NCBI RefSeq assembly: GCF_028009165.1
Contig: NW_026611617.1
Location: 10,001-74,000, forward strand
Direction of reading: 5' to 3'
DNA from: Akanthomyces muscarius
Taxonomy: Eukaryota > Ascomycota > Sordariomycetes > Hypocreales > Cordycipitaceae
DNA: 64,000 bases
Shown piece after piece: positions 24,306 through 35,759 of this stretch. Both the position numbers and the translations under genes were made by a program. The notes beneath the pieces were generated by a model that saw only the letters and a program-made list of their open reading frames with translations, searched no databases and was not told where the DNA came from. Each line of letters starts with the position of its first letter. Position 1 is the first letter of the stretch.

Positions 24306-26390
24306 ATGGACAAGCACAAGGGTTTGGATATCGCCGTCACAGCGCGGGCGGGGACGGCCTCGGAACAGGAAGTCAACCTGGCAACATTGGTAAAAAGGCT
24401 CCATGAAAAGGCCACGACAATACGACACTCGCTAGCTGAAATCCCACCCGTGAATCCCCTCGATTCTTCTCAGCCCAGGAAAAAGGCTTGGTTTACCAGA
24501 TCAAGGACAGGATGTTTGGCTTGTCGGTGTGTTTGTCCCCGCTTCGTCTCGGAAACTAAATCTGCATTCACAGCGGGTTCGGTCCGACTTTAATTGAACT
24601 ACCGACAATGAAAAATAAGCTTTCCGTTAGAAGGACAATTCTTTGACTAACTTGGCCTCAACACCTAGATCTCGCCATGTCAAATGTGACGAAACGCAGC
24701 CTTGTTGCAAAAGATGTACGCTAGCCAGTCGTCAATGCGTCTATAGGGTGGCAATAGGCCCAGTATCACCAGTTGGAGGCTTGCCTTCGCCAGACTGGCA
24801 CGTTAAGGAAGCCCTTGAATACTGTACGTCGACTAATAACAGCGAAATAACAACAAGAACATATACTAAAAGAAACACGCAGATGCTTGCATTATGGCCC
24901 CGATGCACGAATACCACGGCGACGGGGATAGTGCGTATGAGTTTAGCCATGACAATAACGTTAGTCAGCTCGTGGCTGACAAAGATTTTGATGGTGATAC
25001 ATTTACCATGCACATCCTAACCCATCGTCTGCAATGCCTCTTCTCCAGTAGACGGATCGCGCCGCGCTACGGTGTTATGCCAGAGTTGAAACCCCTCTGG
25101 GCACGGTTGTTCAACCTCATTTCGATTGTCATACAGAAATTAAACCTCTGTATTGCCACACCCGATGTTCCACTTAAGGCTCTTCGATATATTCGGAAGT
25201 TAATGTATACTGAGGTACGAGCTGCCTGAGTTTGCCGTGCCACACTGGAGAATACTCCAGGCAAAGTATGGAGATGACACGATAAAAGTATCTGTTACTA
25301 ATGACGTTCGCGTCTCTTGGAGCAGCTTTGCTTTGCAGTGCCATCATGGAGAGCACACGCAGAAGGCTTTGGAGCGCTCATCAAAAGCTATTCTTATGGA
25401 CTTTCTGAGCTACTCTCCCCACAGTTTCGTATCGTGCAATACCCTCTACTGTATGTCATCGTCTCCATTCTTACGCGATTAAAATACCTTCCAGACCCTC
25501 ATTTAAGAAAATACGTTTGCTTATCATCAATATACAGGGTGGCAAGTATGTGCAACACGACCAGCCCCCCAAACGACCAGATCGAACATATGTCCAACTG
25601 GTCTGACGACGACATTGTTATTGCGTATGGCCACACTGGTAGTCACTCGTTTCCGTGCCCTACGGCTGTGTTCCAGGCCATGATCCGCATCACATATCTA
25701 CGAACGCTCGTGGCGGCCAATAAGAACGCCCCTGAGTGGGAAGGGGTGGCCCGCGAGGCGTATGCCAAGATCCAGAGCGTCGACCCGCACAGATGGGGAG
25801 AGGCGTATCCGACTGACGATGACATTTACATTCTCGCTGCGCGGGTCTACCAGGCGTCTGTTGCCCTTTACGCGATATTGGCGTTGCCATCGCGGCTCGC
25901 GGCTGTGTTTACGTTCCCGCTTAGAGGTGAGGAGCACATGGCCACAACCGCAGATGCATCGATTGCGAAAACGAGTTCTGGAACATCAGACGGACATGAT
26001 CAATCTACTATAAGTGATGGAGTGGATGTAGAAGGCCTGCAACATAAGCAGCGCGACAAGCTTGGCCTAGTACACGCCGCACTCGAAGAAGACAGCAGCC
26101 AGACGGCGCGAGTGCGGTACCGGAGCCGCCTCTTTCGGTTATTTAGGCAGGCGACGCTCGAGTTACCGGAGTCAGGAGGCCTTATGTGGCCATCAGCGGT
26201 GCTCGGTGTGGCACTTCAGGACCACAAGGAGGAACAGGCAATTCTTTTAGATCACATTGGTTACCTGCGCGGATGGCCTGAGTCAGAAAATGGAGCGACC
26301 TGTCTCTACGACAAGCTAGTCATGTTTTGGGGTTCTGGCAAGAAGCACTGGGATCAATGTTTCTATGAGCCAACGAGTGTAATGACTTGA
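24306..26390 (+). CDS. Zn(II)2Cys6 transcription factor
   Basis: Four exons: join(24306..24526, 24669..24823, 24883..25214, 25326..26390), 590 aa. Introns are 142 nt (GTGTGT...TAG), 59 nt (GTACGT...CAG) and 111 nt (GTACGA, branch TTACTAAT, acceptor CAG). The first splice rebuilds the zinc cluster: Cys70, 73, 80, 87, 90 and 97 in C-x2-C-x6-C-x6-C-x2-C-x6-C spacing, with GCLACRSRHVKCDE at the join. The third splice gives SWRAHAEGFGALIKSY, which matches the regulatory domain of a known Sordariomycete family that continues with NTTSPP and WSDDDIVIAYGH. Proteins of this type bind CGG-type DNA triplets in the nucleus. Target genes are unknown. Lysine/arginine residues just before the cluster (PRKKAWFTRSR) may form a nuclear signal. 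The acceptor of intron 3 is a tandem AGCAG, so one Gln may be added. Confidence 0.82.
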
Positions 26391-28131
26391 AATGCCGCTG
26401 ATATTCTTATTCGACTTAATTAGAAATTGATAATAGTCGTATTATAGCGATAACCTTGTCAAGTGCAGATTGTCGTGAATTGTATAGAAATGTGAAGCTA
26501 GTACTCTACTATTTCTGCAGCTACAGCGCACGCTAAATACATTAGATAGGCTGTAACTAGAAAGACTTCGAAACGCTATACGTTTGTTGATAGAACCACC
26601 GCCTAGTGGAGTGAATTTGAAATTCAATTTCATTGGGGTATACAGTGCAATTCAATAAAGCTCACACTGTGTGGGCCTTTTCTATAATTTCAAACAACGT
26701 TGTAAAAGCGAAAGGTGTTATTGCCCCTAACTATGAAGTACACAAACAAACAAGTATTTACGCCCGTCACCGGTGCATTTTATGGCAGCTCAAATATATC
26801 TTCTAGGTCATATAGAAGCACATGCCCCATTCATTTAATTGGGTCATTGGCTGTCTCTATGTTCTTGACGACGGATTGCTTAAATCGGACCATGCTGTTG
26901 CTGCAGCAAAAAAAGGAACTGGTTCATCCTCCCTTGCCAAAGTATTGGTAGCCACTCGCTAGTATCGACTGTGCGGAAAATCCGGCAATTGCCCAAGACA
27001 TGCACATCAAATTATTGTCTTTCATATCTCTTCTCCGAGATGGCATGGCCAACCAATATTGCAGCCTCGCCCTCTTACCAGATATGCCTCCATCTTGTGA
27101 ATGATAAGCCAGGTAGATGGCTATCTTCACCAACTGACAACCGTTACCGTGCCTCCCCGTCTGTATTCGAAGACGACAAAGTAGTGGAAGCTACTATTTT
27201 CTGACCAGCCACCGGCCACCAATCCATTATTTTGCCGCCAGTCTACCCAGCCGTCTTTCTTTTGCACTGTTTCTGCATGGGGGAATGCATCTGTTGCGTC
27301 ATCGTGATTATATGGGACGACGACAATCATGGGCAAGCGGCAGGTCTACTCCGCACACCACCACGGCTGAAAGAAATTTGGAACCGGCAACAGAAAACCT
27401 ATACCCACTCTGAGTCCAGGCTATGGTCTGTCTGCTTGCTCCTGCCAGTACACGCACCACTTCGTGGAACACACGCGGCTCGGATGGCTGTGTAGTTACT
27501 TAGTTCCCTGCCGCGGCGACCGCTCCAGCCCGTCTCCCCCCGGCGCCGACATGCCGGTGCCGTTTCAGAATACGGGCCGCCCACAAGCCAACCCCAGGAT
27601 ACCCTTCCGGCGCTTGCAGGCCAGTAAAGGAGAAAGTGTACGCGTAATGCAGGATTGTTCGCTGGACTTTTACAGTATTGGCATGGTAAAATGATTAACG
27701 ATCTGCCCAAGCCACGGAGAAGACGTCAGCTTGCTCAAAAAAAAAAAGACAAAGAAGGACCACCTGCGAATCAATGGTGTGTTTAATTTCAATAATTTTG
27801 CTGCGCCATTGCCCCTTGGACTAGTATGACACGATCCGATGGCAAATTGGCAGGGAAACAGTATTGCAACTGCCATGACTGTCCTCTTGGCTCTTCAACA
27901 CGAAGCTCGCCAGAGTTCATTTGGCTCAAATAGCCGCGCCCCACGAGCCGTGATAGTATTTTTTTAACAGTTTTCTTATGCTATGTCAGGGATCTTGCCA
28001 TCGATCAAGTTACCCGAGTTACCAGCTATAAAAAAAAGCCACGCCATACATGCAAATCAAGTTGTAAATTTCGTAATTACTTGACAAGTTCATCAGACAC
28101 ACTTGGCACCGCAGCGCCGAACCCCGCCTCC
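26391..28131. other. Intergenic 1.7 kb between convergent Zn2Cys6 and AAA genes
   Basis: The part from 26391 to about 26700 is AT-rich; the rest is ordinary. No gene, RNA or transposon was recognised. Confidence 0.55.
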
Positions 28132-31128
28132 TTAGAAGTAGCTCCTCATTGCATCCTCGTATCCCGTCCCGCCCTTGAGGTCCCTGCTAAACCTCGCATG
28201 CACCTCAAGCACCTGCAGCAGGTGCTTCATGCCCAGCGTCTCCTCCTTGCTGATAGCGAGGTCCTGCGCCGCCGAGACAATGTTTTTGATCTCGCGGCCG
28301 TTGAGGTCCTGCCGCACGAGGCGCGCGAGGTCTTCGTCCGAGAGCGCGTCGACGGGGAGCCTGCCGAGCGCGCGGACGCGGCCGAGGAACATGGAAAAGA
28401 TCTTGCGCTTGGCCTTGGCGTCGAGGTTGTCGTAGCGCAGCGCAATGTGGATGCGCGACTGAAAGGCCTCGTCAAACGTCTCGACGCGGTTCGTCGTCAG
28501 GAACAGGATGCCCTGAAAGTACTCGAGCTGGCGCAGGAAGATGCTCACGAGCGCGTTGCGGTGCACGTCGGACATGTTGCGCTTCTCGAGGAAGACGTCG
28601 GCCTCGTCGAGCAGCAACACCGCGCCCCACGCGTGGCAGATGTCGAGGATGCGCTGCAGCTCCGCCTCGAGGTACCGCGAGTCGGTCCCCAGCTCGCCCG
28701 CCGACACCATGTACAGCGGGCACTGCAGCAGCTCGCTGATGCCCTCGGCCGTCAGCGTCTTGCCCGTCCCGGGCGCCCCGTGAAGCACCGTCACCAGGCC
28801 CTTGCCCTTGCCCTGGATCACGTCGTCAATCGTCTTGGACGCGTTGCTGCGCCGCGACGTCACCAGCGCCTTGATCAGGTCCTTGGTCTCGGGCTCCAGC
28901 ACCAGCGAGTCCCACGCCTGGTCGTTCCACTTGACCTCGTTGACGTTGGATACCTTGAACTCGAGCCACTGCTTCTCAGCAAAAGCGAAGCCCAGCACGA
29001 CGGGGGAGGCCAGGATGTAGTCTTCGTCGGTCAGTGCGCGTGGTAACTCGTCGGCGCTGCTCTCAGATGTCTTGTCGCCTTTGCCTCGGCCGTCGGTATC
29101 GATGCCTGATGATGCAGGGGTATTCTTGCCACAAGAGTCTGATGACCCTCCCTTGGCAGTGGATGAGCCTTTCGTCTCTTCGCTGCCGTCCTTGTACACT
29201 GAAGTGAGAACCTCGAGCTGCCCATTGTCGCTATTGTAGGCATCCGACGCGCACGAGTTATAATCGGAGTCGTCCTCATCGTCCGATATGCCGCTCGGGG
29301 GAAGTGAGCCATTCGCTGCATGTCCAAGCGGCGACAGGAGATAGTTTGGATTGATGCGGCGAAACGTCTTGGTGTCCACCATCATCCGGCTCTGCTGCAC
29401 GTTGAACTTGATGATGCCGTGCTTCTTGCTCTTGAGGTACGCCATACCTGAGTAGCTCTTGTAGTGAACGCCGCGTAGCTCGACAAATTTCTTGCCGCGC
29501 TCAATGAGCTTCTTCCGTACATCAGCTTCATCCCGGTGAAACTTGAGCGGATAGCACGGCAGGCTGGTTATTTTACGAGCGCCGCGGAACGACCCAATCT
29601 CCTCCGCCATGCTTCCATAGCCAAAGTTCTTGCCATCGTATTCAAAGTACTTGCCGTCAATGTGGTAGAACTCGCCCTTTTGCATGTTTGCGTGCCGCTC
29701 CACGCTCTCCACGCGGAACACGCGAGGCTCATCGTCGTTACCGTACGTCGTAGTGTATACCAGAGATTTGGGCTTCCAAAGAGCCCACAGAAGCTCGAAG
29801 GTGATGAGCCCGTTTCGGAGAAGCGAATCGACTTGGCGCTTGATTTCTGCATAATCCTTTCGTAGGTACTTCAGCAGCACCTTCAAATGCATGATCTTTA
29901 GATCGAGTTTCTTGGCATTCTTGGACCGCTCTCGCTTTGAGTCTCCTGTTGGCTTGGTGTTTTTCAGATGCTTGTAGTGGGCGCGCAGGTCATCCATGTA
30001 AAGAAACAAAAAATCGGGATCAAGTTTGGGGATCTCTTCCACAAACGTCACCCCCTTGACTTCTCCGATTGTTTCTTTCAGGCATTCTCTCAAAAGCTTG
30101 CTCCTGATGTCAACAAAGGTCTGTCGATATCTGCCCTGTGTGTCAAATGTTCTCCGAACTAGAAATATGCTCTCTTCATCCTCTTCGTCTTGCGACTGTG
30201 CGTCTGTCGTATCTCGAATTTTGAAGCAAAGCGCCGCAGAATCCCACACAAAATCCACTCGGCGAAACGATGGCTTCCCGTCCTTCTTGCCACGAGGTTT
30301 GATCTTTTTGCCCTCCTCGACCTCGATTGGTATTCCGCGTCGATATATACGGCGTAGGCGAGGTGGAGGAGGAGTATCTTGCTGGGGAGGCGGAGGCGGA
30401 GGCGGAGGCGATGTTGTTGCCGGCGCAGGCACAGTATTGGCTGATTGAACCGGGGATGGAGCAATAAAGGGACTGAAGGCGTATGGGTTGAAGTTTTGCA
30501 TTGGGTACACCATGGGGTTCGCAGCAAACGGGGTGACCATGGCTGGCTGCAGAGCGACTTGCTGCTGCAGCTGCAGAATCTGTCGACGAAGGTCTTGCAC
30601 CTCCTTATCCGTGTCGCTTCCGCTCTGCCCATCATCGCGAGTCACGCGGACTTCAACCTCGCGATCGGAATTCGACGAAGAGTCCGAGCTTAGAAATGAG
30701 TCGCTGTCGTCTCTAGAGCGCCGCATGTGGCGCTTGGATGTGGTCCTGGATGACTTGGCCAGTTTTCCTGAACCGACTCTGCGGATGCGACAGCGACGTG
30801 TATTCTTTTTGGATCGTCTCTCTGCACACGAGTTTTCAGATGCATCTGAATCATCGCTGCTCATATCGTCATCATCATCGGTGGTATCAGACTCTTGGTG
30901 GGATCCCCGTCTTCGGGACTTTGTGTCTCTTCGATGGATCTTGGCTTCCTGCTGCTTTTCTCTGCGGCGATCGGTGCTTTTGACCTTCTTTTCGGCCGTG
31001 GTCTCATTTGTCTGATTGACGGGCTCGGCCTCTTGAGGCGCCGGCGGGCTTGTCTGGGTTGGGAGCGGGCTGGTTTCGGCGGCCTTGCCATCCTCCATGG
31101 ACCGTGCTGAGTTACCCTGTTGCTCCAT
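28132..31128 (-). CDS. AAA-family ATPase with long disordered N-terminus
   Basis: Single exon, 998 aa. Residues 1-200 are charged and Ser/Arg/Lys-rich with acidic runs, and probably disordered. A short Leu/Gln coiled-coil segment (LRRQILQLQQQVAL) and a proline run near residue 245 follow. The central part (about 300-690) matches the N-terminal domain (DUF7025 type) found in many filamentous-fungal AAA proteins, with the segment VHYKSYSGMAYL. The C-terminal AAA module has Walker A GAPGTGKT (about 784-791), Walker B LLLDEADVFLE (about 838-848), sensor 1 FLTTNR and arginine-finger-like QSRIHIAL. These proteins form large lineage-expanded families in Pezizomycotina with no assigned substrate; an ATP-driven remodelling role is inferred from the fold. 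A TATA-like element lies about 115 bp upstream. A second Met at residue 11 could also serve as start. Confidence 0.85.
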   Translation of the reverse strand: MEQQGNSARSMEDGKAAETSPLPTQTSPPAPQEAEPVNQTNETTAEKKVKSTDRRREKQQEAKIHRRDTKSRRRGSHQESDTTDDDDDMSSDDSDASENSCAERRSKKNTRRCRIRRVGSGKLAKSSRTTSKRHMRRSRDDSDSFLSSDSSSNSDREVEVRVTRDDGQSGSDTDKEVQDLRRQILQLQQQVALQPAMVTPFAANPMVYPMQNFNPYAFSPFIAPSPVQSANTVPAPATTSPPPPPPPPQQDTPPPPRLRRIYRRGIPIEVEEGKKIKPRGKKDGKPSFRRVDFVWDSAALCFKIRDTTDAQSQDEEDEESIFLVRRTFDTQGRYRQTFVDIRSKLLRECLKETIGEVKGVTFVEEIPKLDPDFLFLYMDDLRAHYKHLKNTKPTGDSKRERSKNAKKLDLKIMHLKVLLKYLRKDYAEIKRQVDSLLRNGLITFELLWALWKPKSLVYTTTYGNDDEPRVFRVESVERHANMQKGEFYHIDGKYFEYDGKNFGYGSMAEEIGSFRGARKITSLPCYPLKFHRDEADVRKKLIERGKKFVELRGVHYKSYSGMAYLKSKKHGIIKFNVQQSRMMVDTKTFRRINPNYLLSPLGHAANGSLPPSGISDDEDDSDYNSCASDAYNSDNGQLEVLTSVYKDGSEETKGSSTAKGGSSDSCGKNTPASSGIDTDGRGKGDKTSESSADELPRALTDEDYILASPVVLGFAFAEKQWLEFKVSNVNEVKWNDQAWDSLVLEPETKDLIKALVTSRRSNASKTIDDVIQGKGKGLVTVLHGAPGTGKTLTAEGISELLQCPLYMVSAGELGTDSRYLEAELQRILDICHAWGAVLLLDEADVFLEKRNMSDVHRNALVSIFLRQLEYFQGILFLTTNRVETFDEAFQSRIHIALRYDNLDAKAKRKIFSMFLGRVRALGRLPVDALSDEDLARLVRQDLNGREIKNIVSAAQDLAISKEETLGMKHLLQVLEVHARFSRDLKGGTGYEDAMRSYF

Positions 31129-32863
31129 TTCGGCGGATGGGCTGCGATGTGAAGACGCCTATGGGAGAATCCGGAACAGAGTCGCGGCCTCAGTGCTGTA
31201 TTGAGGGGTACAAAAATGGAGGCGGTTGGGATTGTGCAGCTTTATACCGCCGTTGTTTGATGTTCGTATCACGTTCTACCAAGCCACGGGACGTGGACGG
31301 AGTTGTTGGCTGAAAGTGAATGAAGAAGGAAAAGGAACAAAGAGATGTGAAGAGTGTGCAGCTGCATACAGCCATATTTATCATTGGCAGCAGGGTTACA
31401 TGCACCTATTGGAGCGAGGCGGCATCAGGCAGACAGCCCAGGCAGCGGTCTCTCAAGCTGTGTAATGTGGCGGCGGCTAGGCCTCAGCGGCATCGCCTGC
31501 GGCCAGACAAGACGGGCCACGCTGCGGAGTGACTCAGAGGATTACGGGAGCTGAGCAGCGCTGCCGAGCGAATATGCGATGACATTGGTCAAGGCTAAAT
31601 CAACGGCTCAAATATGCTGCGATCTGGGGTACCGCAGAGACGAGCGGCGAACGACCCTGGCCGGTGGGCGTAGCACACACCTGTGATTCACCAGGTCAGC
31701 CTGCCCGAGGAGGAAATGCATGGTAAATCAGAAACAACGAATCATCACCTCTCATCCTCTTGCGTGAATGCGGCCCCAAAAGGCGGCCCGTAAGGCGTTT
31801 TGCGATAATGGACCCCGGGCAGCCGGCACTGCTAAGCTCGTTACGTGGAAAGATGGCGGCCGCCATAGCCACAGAGTCGCTGGCATCCAGGACAAGTCAT
31901 CCTGCAGACAAGAGGCCTTGGCAGGCAACAGGGTCTGCCGCAACTAGGTAGTCTTTGGTGGAAAAAGGCACAGCGCTAACAGGTTGCAGGCCGCAAGCCG
32001 CAGGTGTGTGGTCAGGCAGACATGACGACGATACAGTGGCGCAAAATGGAAAAAAGCGAAATGTGCTACATTGAAGAAGCTGGAATATATTTGGCTGTGT
32101 CAGTGTGGGGTGCTGTGTTTCTGAGAGCAGTATAGAGTACATATGTTGCCCTTGTATTGTATAAAGTCATTCACTGATAATTGGGGGGTTAATGGGTTTG
32201 CCATTTTCCCACGTCTTTTTGAACAGCAAGCCAGGTAGGTAACTTTATCGTCCAGTCACGCTAGTGAATGGTGTGAATACCTACCCAGAGACTGCCCGGT
32301 CTGTCAGAAGGCCGTTATGCCGTTATTCGTGGCAACTTGGTCGCTTTCTGGATTGCATAGCCGCGTCTCTATTCATTGATGTAGGCCGGTTGGAAATTGC
32401 GTACTGACTGCAGACCAGGAATCTGAAGAGCCAATTCCCCTCCCTCCCAAGTGCAGTAGCAGCTGAATAGCTGTACTGGTAGATAGCGCCCGTTTCATTA
32501 GTGCCGTTGTGCGCTGCGAATCCTCAACCTCAGCACTGACGATACGCTAACAACAACCTAGGCGGACCCCGCAAAAAGAAGAAGTAAAGTTAACAGCTCG
32601 ACAAGCTCCAAGTTCCAAGCTTGTCCCATTCGGCCAGCCGCAAATCGCGTCGTGCTGGTTTCGTCATAGTTACTCCCTCGTGGTGGTCTGCTACCTAGCT
32701 GATTTTTCTTGGATCTCCTGCGGCCTCCCGTGGCACTCACCCCTCCTCTTCTTCAACACTACACAATTGCAATCAGCTTCGTGACGCCAATTAACTTCTC
32801 CCATTGTCGCTACCAGCTTGGATCACTTCGCGTCCTCGTGCTATACCATCTGAACGACTCGCT
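31129..32863. other. Intergenic 1.7 kb between divergent AAA and YVC1 genes
   Basis: Shared upstream region. It contains a TATA element for the AAA gene and one TACTGGTA (32474). No coding or RNA feature was recognised. Confidence 0.55.
31241..31246 (-). promoter_or_regulatory. TATA-like element of the AAA ATPase gene
   Basis: TATAAA on the minus strand, about 115 bp upstream of the start codon; assigned by position only. Confidence 0.4.
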
Positions 32864-34939
32864 ATGGCTTCCCGGCGCGACCTGCTCCATGAGGAGGAGC
32901 GCGCTTGTATGTTCCCACCTCTCTCCGACGACCAGGCTTTCTTTACAATGTCGGCCACGACAAGTCACTAACCTTGGCATTCGTCTTCTGTAGTGGTACC
33001 TCCCCATGTCAGGGATCGGCTCACATCCGCCATCCCCGCTACCGACGTGACAAAAGTCTGTCTGCGACTTCGTCACCTCGTCCAAGAATGCATCCCTTGC
33101 GAGATGGACGAGGCGAGGGTCACGACGCCCCATAGCAAAATCATTACCAGACAAGTTATTCAGGCCGCGAAAGAAGCTGGCGGCGAGTCTCATAGTTCCT
33201 GCGTGGTGCGTATTCAACGGGCGATCCATTGCTATCCACCTTGACTTACTCAATTGGTACAGGTCTATTCGCTCCTGGTGAACCAGCGATGGTTCCGCCG
33301 CGAGGCCGTTGTCGAATTATGGGATGCCGGCCTTCATAACCTGCGAGCGGAGGCTTGTGGAGTTATTGCTAAGGAACTGTACGGCTTGTCCAGTCTACCT
33401 ATGTGTCCAGCTGCTGATGAATTCATGTCCCAGAATCGAGACCGAGGACGATCCCCATCATCTCCTCCATGCAATTCTGCTTCGGCGATATTCATTCATC
33501 GTGGACGGCACGCCGACGACTCCCGTCAATGTCATCGAAAAGGCTGTCGACTTGCACTCTGTGCGCGTCATCGGCTCTTCCGGCTACCAGAAATGCATAA
33601 ACTACCTCTGGAGTGGATGGCTTGTTCAGGATGAAAACGACGCGGCCGTCTTTGTCGACTATAAAAACAGGGACAATCCCAATTTTTTTGCCCACATGGA
33701 TCCCGATCGTATGCGGGCACCGCGATACCAGAATGCTGCCCAGCTCCTCCTCTCTCTCGTCTACCTCGCCTTGTACACGGCCGCCATCAACTCGATCAAT
33801 GCTGGCGGAGTCTTTGATGGCGAAGAGATTGCTTTGTACATCTTCACTCTTGGCTTCGTGTGCGACGAGCTCCTCAAGTTCTGGAAAGCCGGCTACCAGA
33901 TTCTTGGCTTCTGGAACGCCTTCAATGGATTGCTTTATTCTTTCTTAACAGTTTCCTTTGTCTTCAAGATCATCGGGCTCATGCACGACCGTGATTCAGA
34001 TGGCAGGGCGGCTTACAGTCAGCTGAGCTACAACTTGTTGGCCTTTATTGCACCCATGTTCTGGTCTCGGCTTTTGCTCTACCTCGATAGCTTCCGCTTC
34101 TTTGGTGCTATGCTTGTTGTTCTTAAGGTTATGATGAAGGAATCCGTCATCTTCTTTGCCCTGCTCGTCATCATCATCGTTGGCTTTCTTCAAGCGTTCA
34201 TCGGCCTTGACGCTGCAGACAACAATGCTATTGACGCCGTGCCTTTCATCGTCGAATCTATGCTTAAAGCCATCATGCAAAGCCCGGAATTTGAAGGCTT
34301 CGAGTCATTCGCTCACCCCTGGGGCATAGTTCTCTACTACTGCTTTACTTTTGTTGTCATGGTGTGTTGTCGTCCACTGCTCATCGCCGATCGTCATATG
34401 CTCACACTCAACAGATTGTCCTTCTCAATATTCTCATTGCGCTATACAACTCCGCCTACGAAGACATATACGAAAATGCCGACGACGAATATCTGGCGCT
34501 CTTTGCCCAGAAGACGATGCAGTTTGTTCGCGCTCCTGACGAGAATGTGTATATTGCGCCCCTCAACCTGGTTGAAATTGTCGTATCTGCTCTGACCGAG
34601 TGGTGGCTCCCAAAACACATCTACGAAACTGTTAATGACTGGATCATGGCATTCTTGTACTCACCGCTACTAGTAGTGGCGGCCTATTTGGAGACGAAGA
34701 CGGCACACAGAATTCGTCAAAACCGTGCTCGAGGCGAGGAGGATGACGACGTGGTTCAGGAATGGGAGCAACTGGCGGACGAAATGGATTTCGAAGCCGA
34801 GGGATGGATCAAGACGTGCGATGCTGTGCGGCCCAACGTTGAGGATGACGCGGCAGCGCTGGAAGTGAAGAAGCTTCGATCGGAAGTGGCAGAGCTCAAG
34901 ACGATGATTACGAAGCTTGCAAAGGAAGGAAAGGAGTAG
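32864..34939 (+). CDS. YVC1: Vacuolar TRP-type cation channel YVC1
   Basis: Five exons: join(32864..32906, 32994..33205, 33263..33378, 33434..34361, 34415..34939), 607 aa. All introns have GT...AG ends and keep phase; donors are GTATGT, GTGCGT, GTACGG and GTGTGT. The N-terminal cytosolic part (SLLVNQRWFRREAVVELW, RYSFIVDG) precedes about six membrane helices from residue 210 to 445. Among them are LLLSLVYLALYTAAI, ALYIFTLGFVCDELLKFW, the SFVFKIIGL helix, the VIFFALLVIIIVGFLQAFIGL helix and a pore-to-S6 region ending IVLLNILIALYNSAYEDI. The acidic cluster EEDDD at 541-545 lies where yeast Yvc1 has the acidic patch needed for calcium activation. The family releases Ca2+ from the vacuole in response to stretch or osmotic shock. 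It is slightly shorter than the yeast protein (675 aa). It is convergent with the macrodomain gene, 118 bp away. Confidence 0.9.
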
Positions 34940-35057
34940 GTTTGTGCTTTTGGAAACAGTTAAGTTGCTTTTGCTATTGAACTTGATCCTTCTGTCTTGT
35001 TCCCTCGAATTAGCTAGCAGTTTTCCCTGTCCGTTCATCATGGAGATAGCAATGCCC

Positions 35058-35759
35058 TCAATCTGTACTCTCAGCTGGCGGAAAGAATGTCCTGTGTTTA
35101 AAAGGCATTAGCATTTGCCGATATCAATACTTCAAGGTGACTCACGGGATAATCGCGTTGTAGGCATCCACGTCCTTTTGTAGAAACGTGACGAAGACCA
35201 CCTTCTTGAGTGGGCCATCGTGCTCGTCTAGATACTCCCTGACAGTCCTACAAGCGACAACCGCAGCATCCACGCTGGGATATCCGTAGATGCCCGTGCT
35301 AATGCCGCTAAACGCCACCGACCTGAGGCCGTTCTGGGCAGCGAGCTCTAGGCTGGAGCGATAGCAGCTACGAAGCAGCGGTTCGCTGACGTCGTCGCTA
35401 CTATAGACGGGGCCGACTGTGTGGATGACGTGTCTGGCAGGCAGGCGGTAGCCCTTGGTGATGCGCGATTCGCCGGTCGGGCAGCCGCCTAAGGTGCGGC
35501 ACTCGTCGAGGAGACTGCGGCCGGCGGCGGCGTGTATGGCACCGTCGACGCCGCCGCCACCGAGCAGCGATGTGTTGGCTGCGTTGACAATAGCGTCGAC
35601 CTGTAGCTTGGTAAGATCACCGCGAATGAGTGCCGCGCGATTGTTGACCGATTCAGATGGTGAGGTGGCTGGCGGCTTGGAGCTGGCGGCGAGCTTTGAG
35701 TCGCGGTAGAGGGACGCGAGCGACGGGATCTGGTCTAGGGAAACGACTGAAGCGGCCAT
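35058..35759 (-). CDS. Macrodomain ADP-ribose hydrolase (MacroD-like)
   Basis: Two exons: complement(join(35058..35091, 35146..35759)), 215 aa. The main exon holds a complete macrodomain: IVNAANTSLLGGGGVDGAIH (about 57-76) with the catalytic-type Asn pair and glycine loop, then VIHTVGP and the second phosphate loop FSGISTGIYGYP. This is the MacroD class, which removes mono-ADP-ribose from acidic residues and hydrolyses O-acetyl-ADP-ribose; the activity is inferred from the motifs. The frame meets TGA inside the donor CC|GTGAGT. The 54-nt intron (branch TGCTAAT, acceptor CACAG) leads to a 34-nt last exon that adds TFFPPAESTD, like the FPP-containing tail of related fungal proteins. The chosen start is MAASVVSLDQIP; another ATG eight codons upstream is possible. 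A TATA element lies about 135 bp upstream. Confidence 0.85.

Noticed and set aside
15864..26390. Secondary-metabolite cluster around the MFS exporter and Zn2Cys6 regulator
   Set aside because: No synthase, P450, methyltransferase or other tailoring gene lies between or beside them, and the genes are 7 kb apart with a secreted protein gene between.
28081..29046. 321-codon frame antisense to the AAA ATPase
   Set aside because: Arg/Leu/Val-rich shadow of the GC-rich AAA module.
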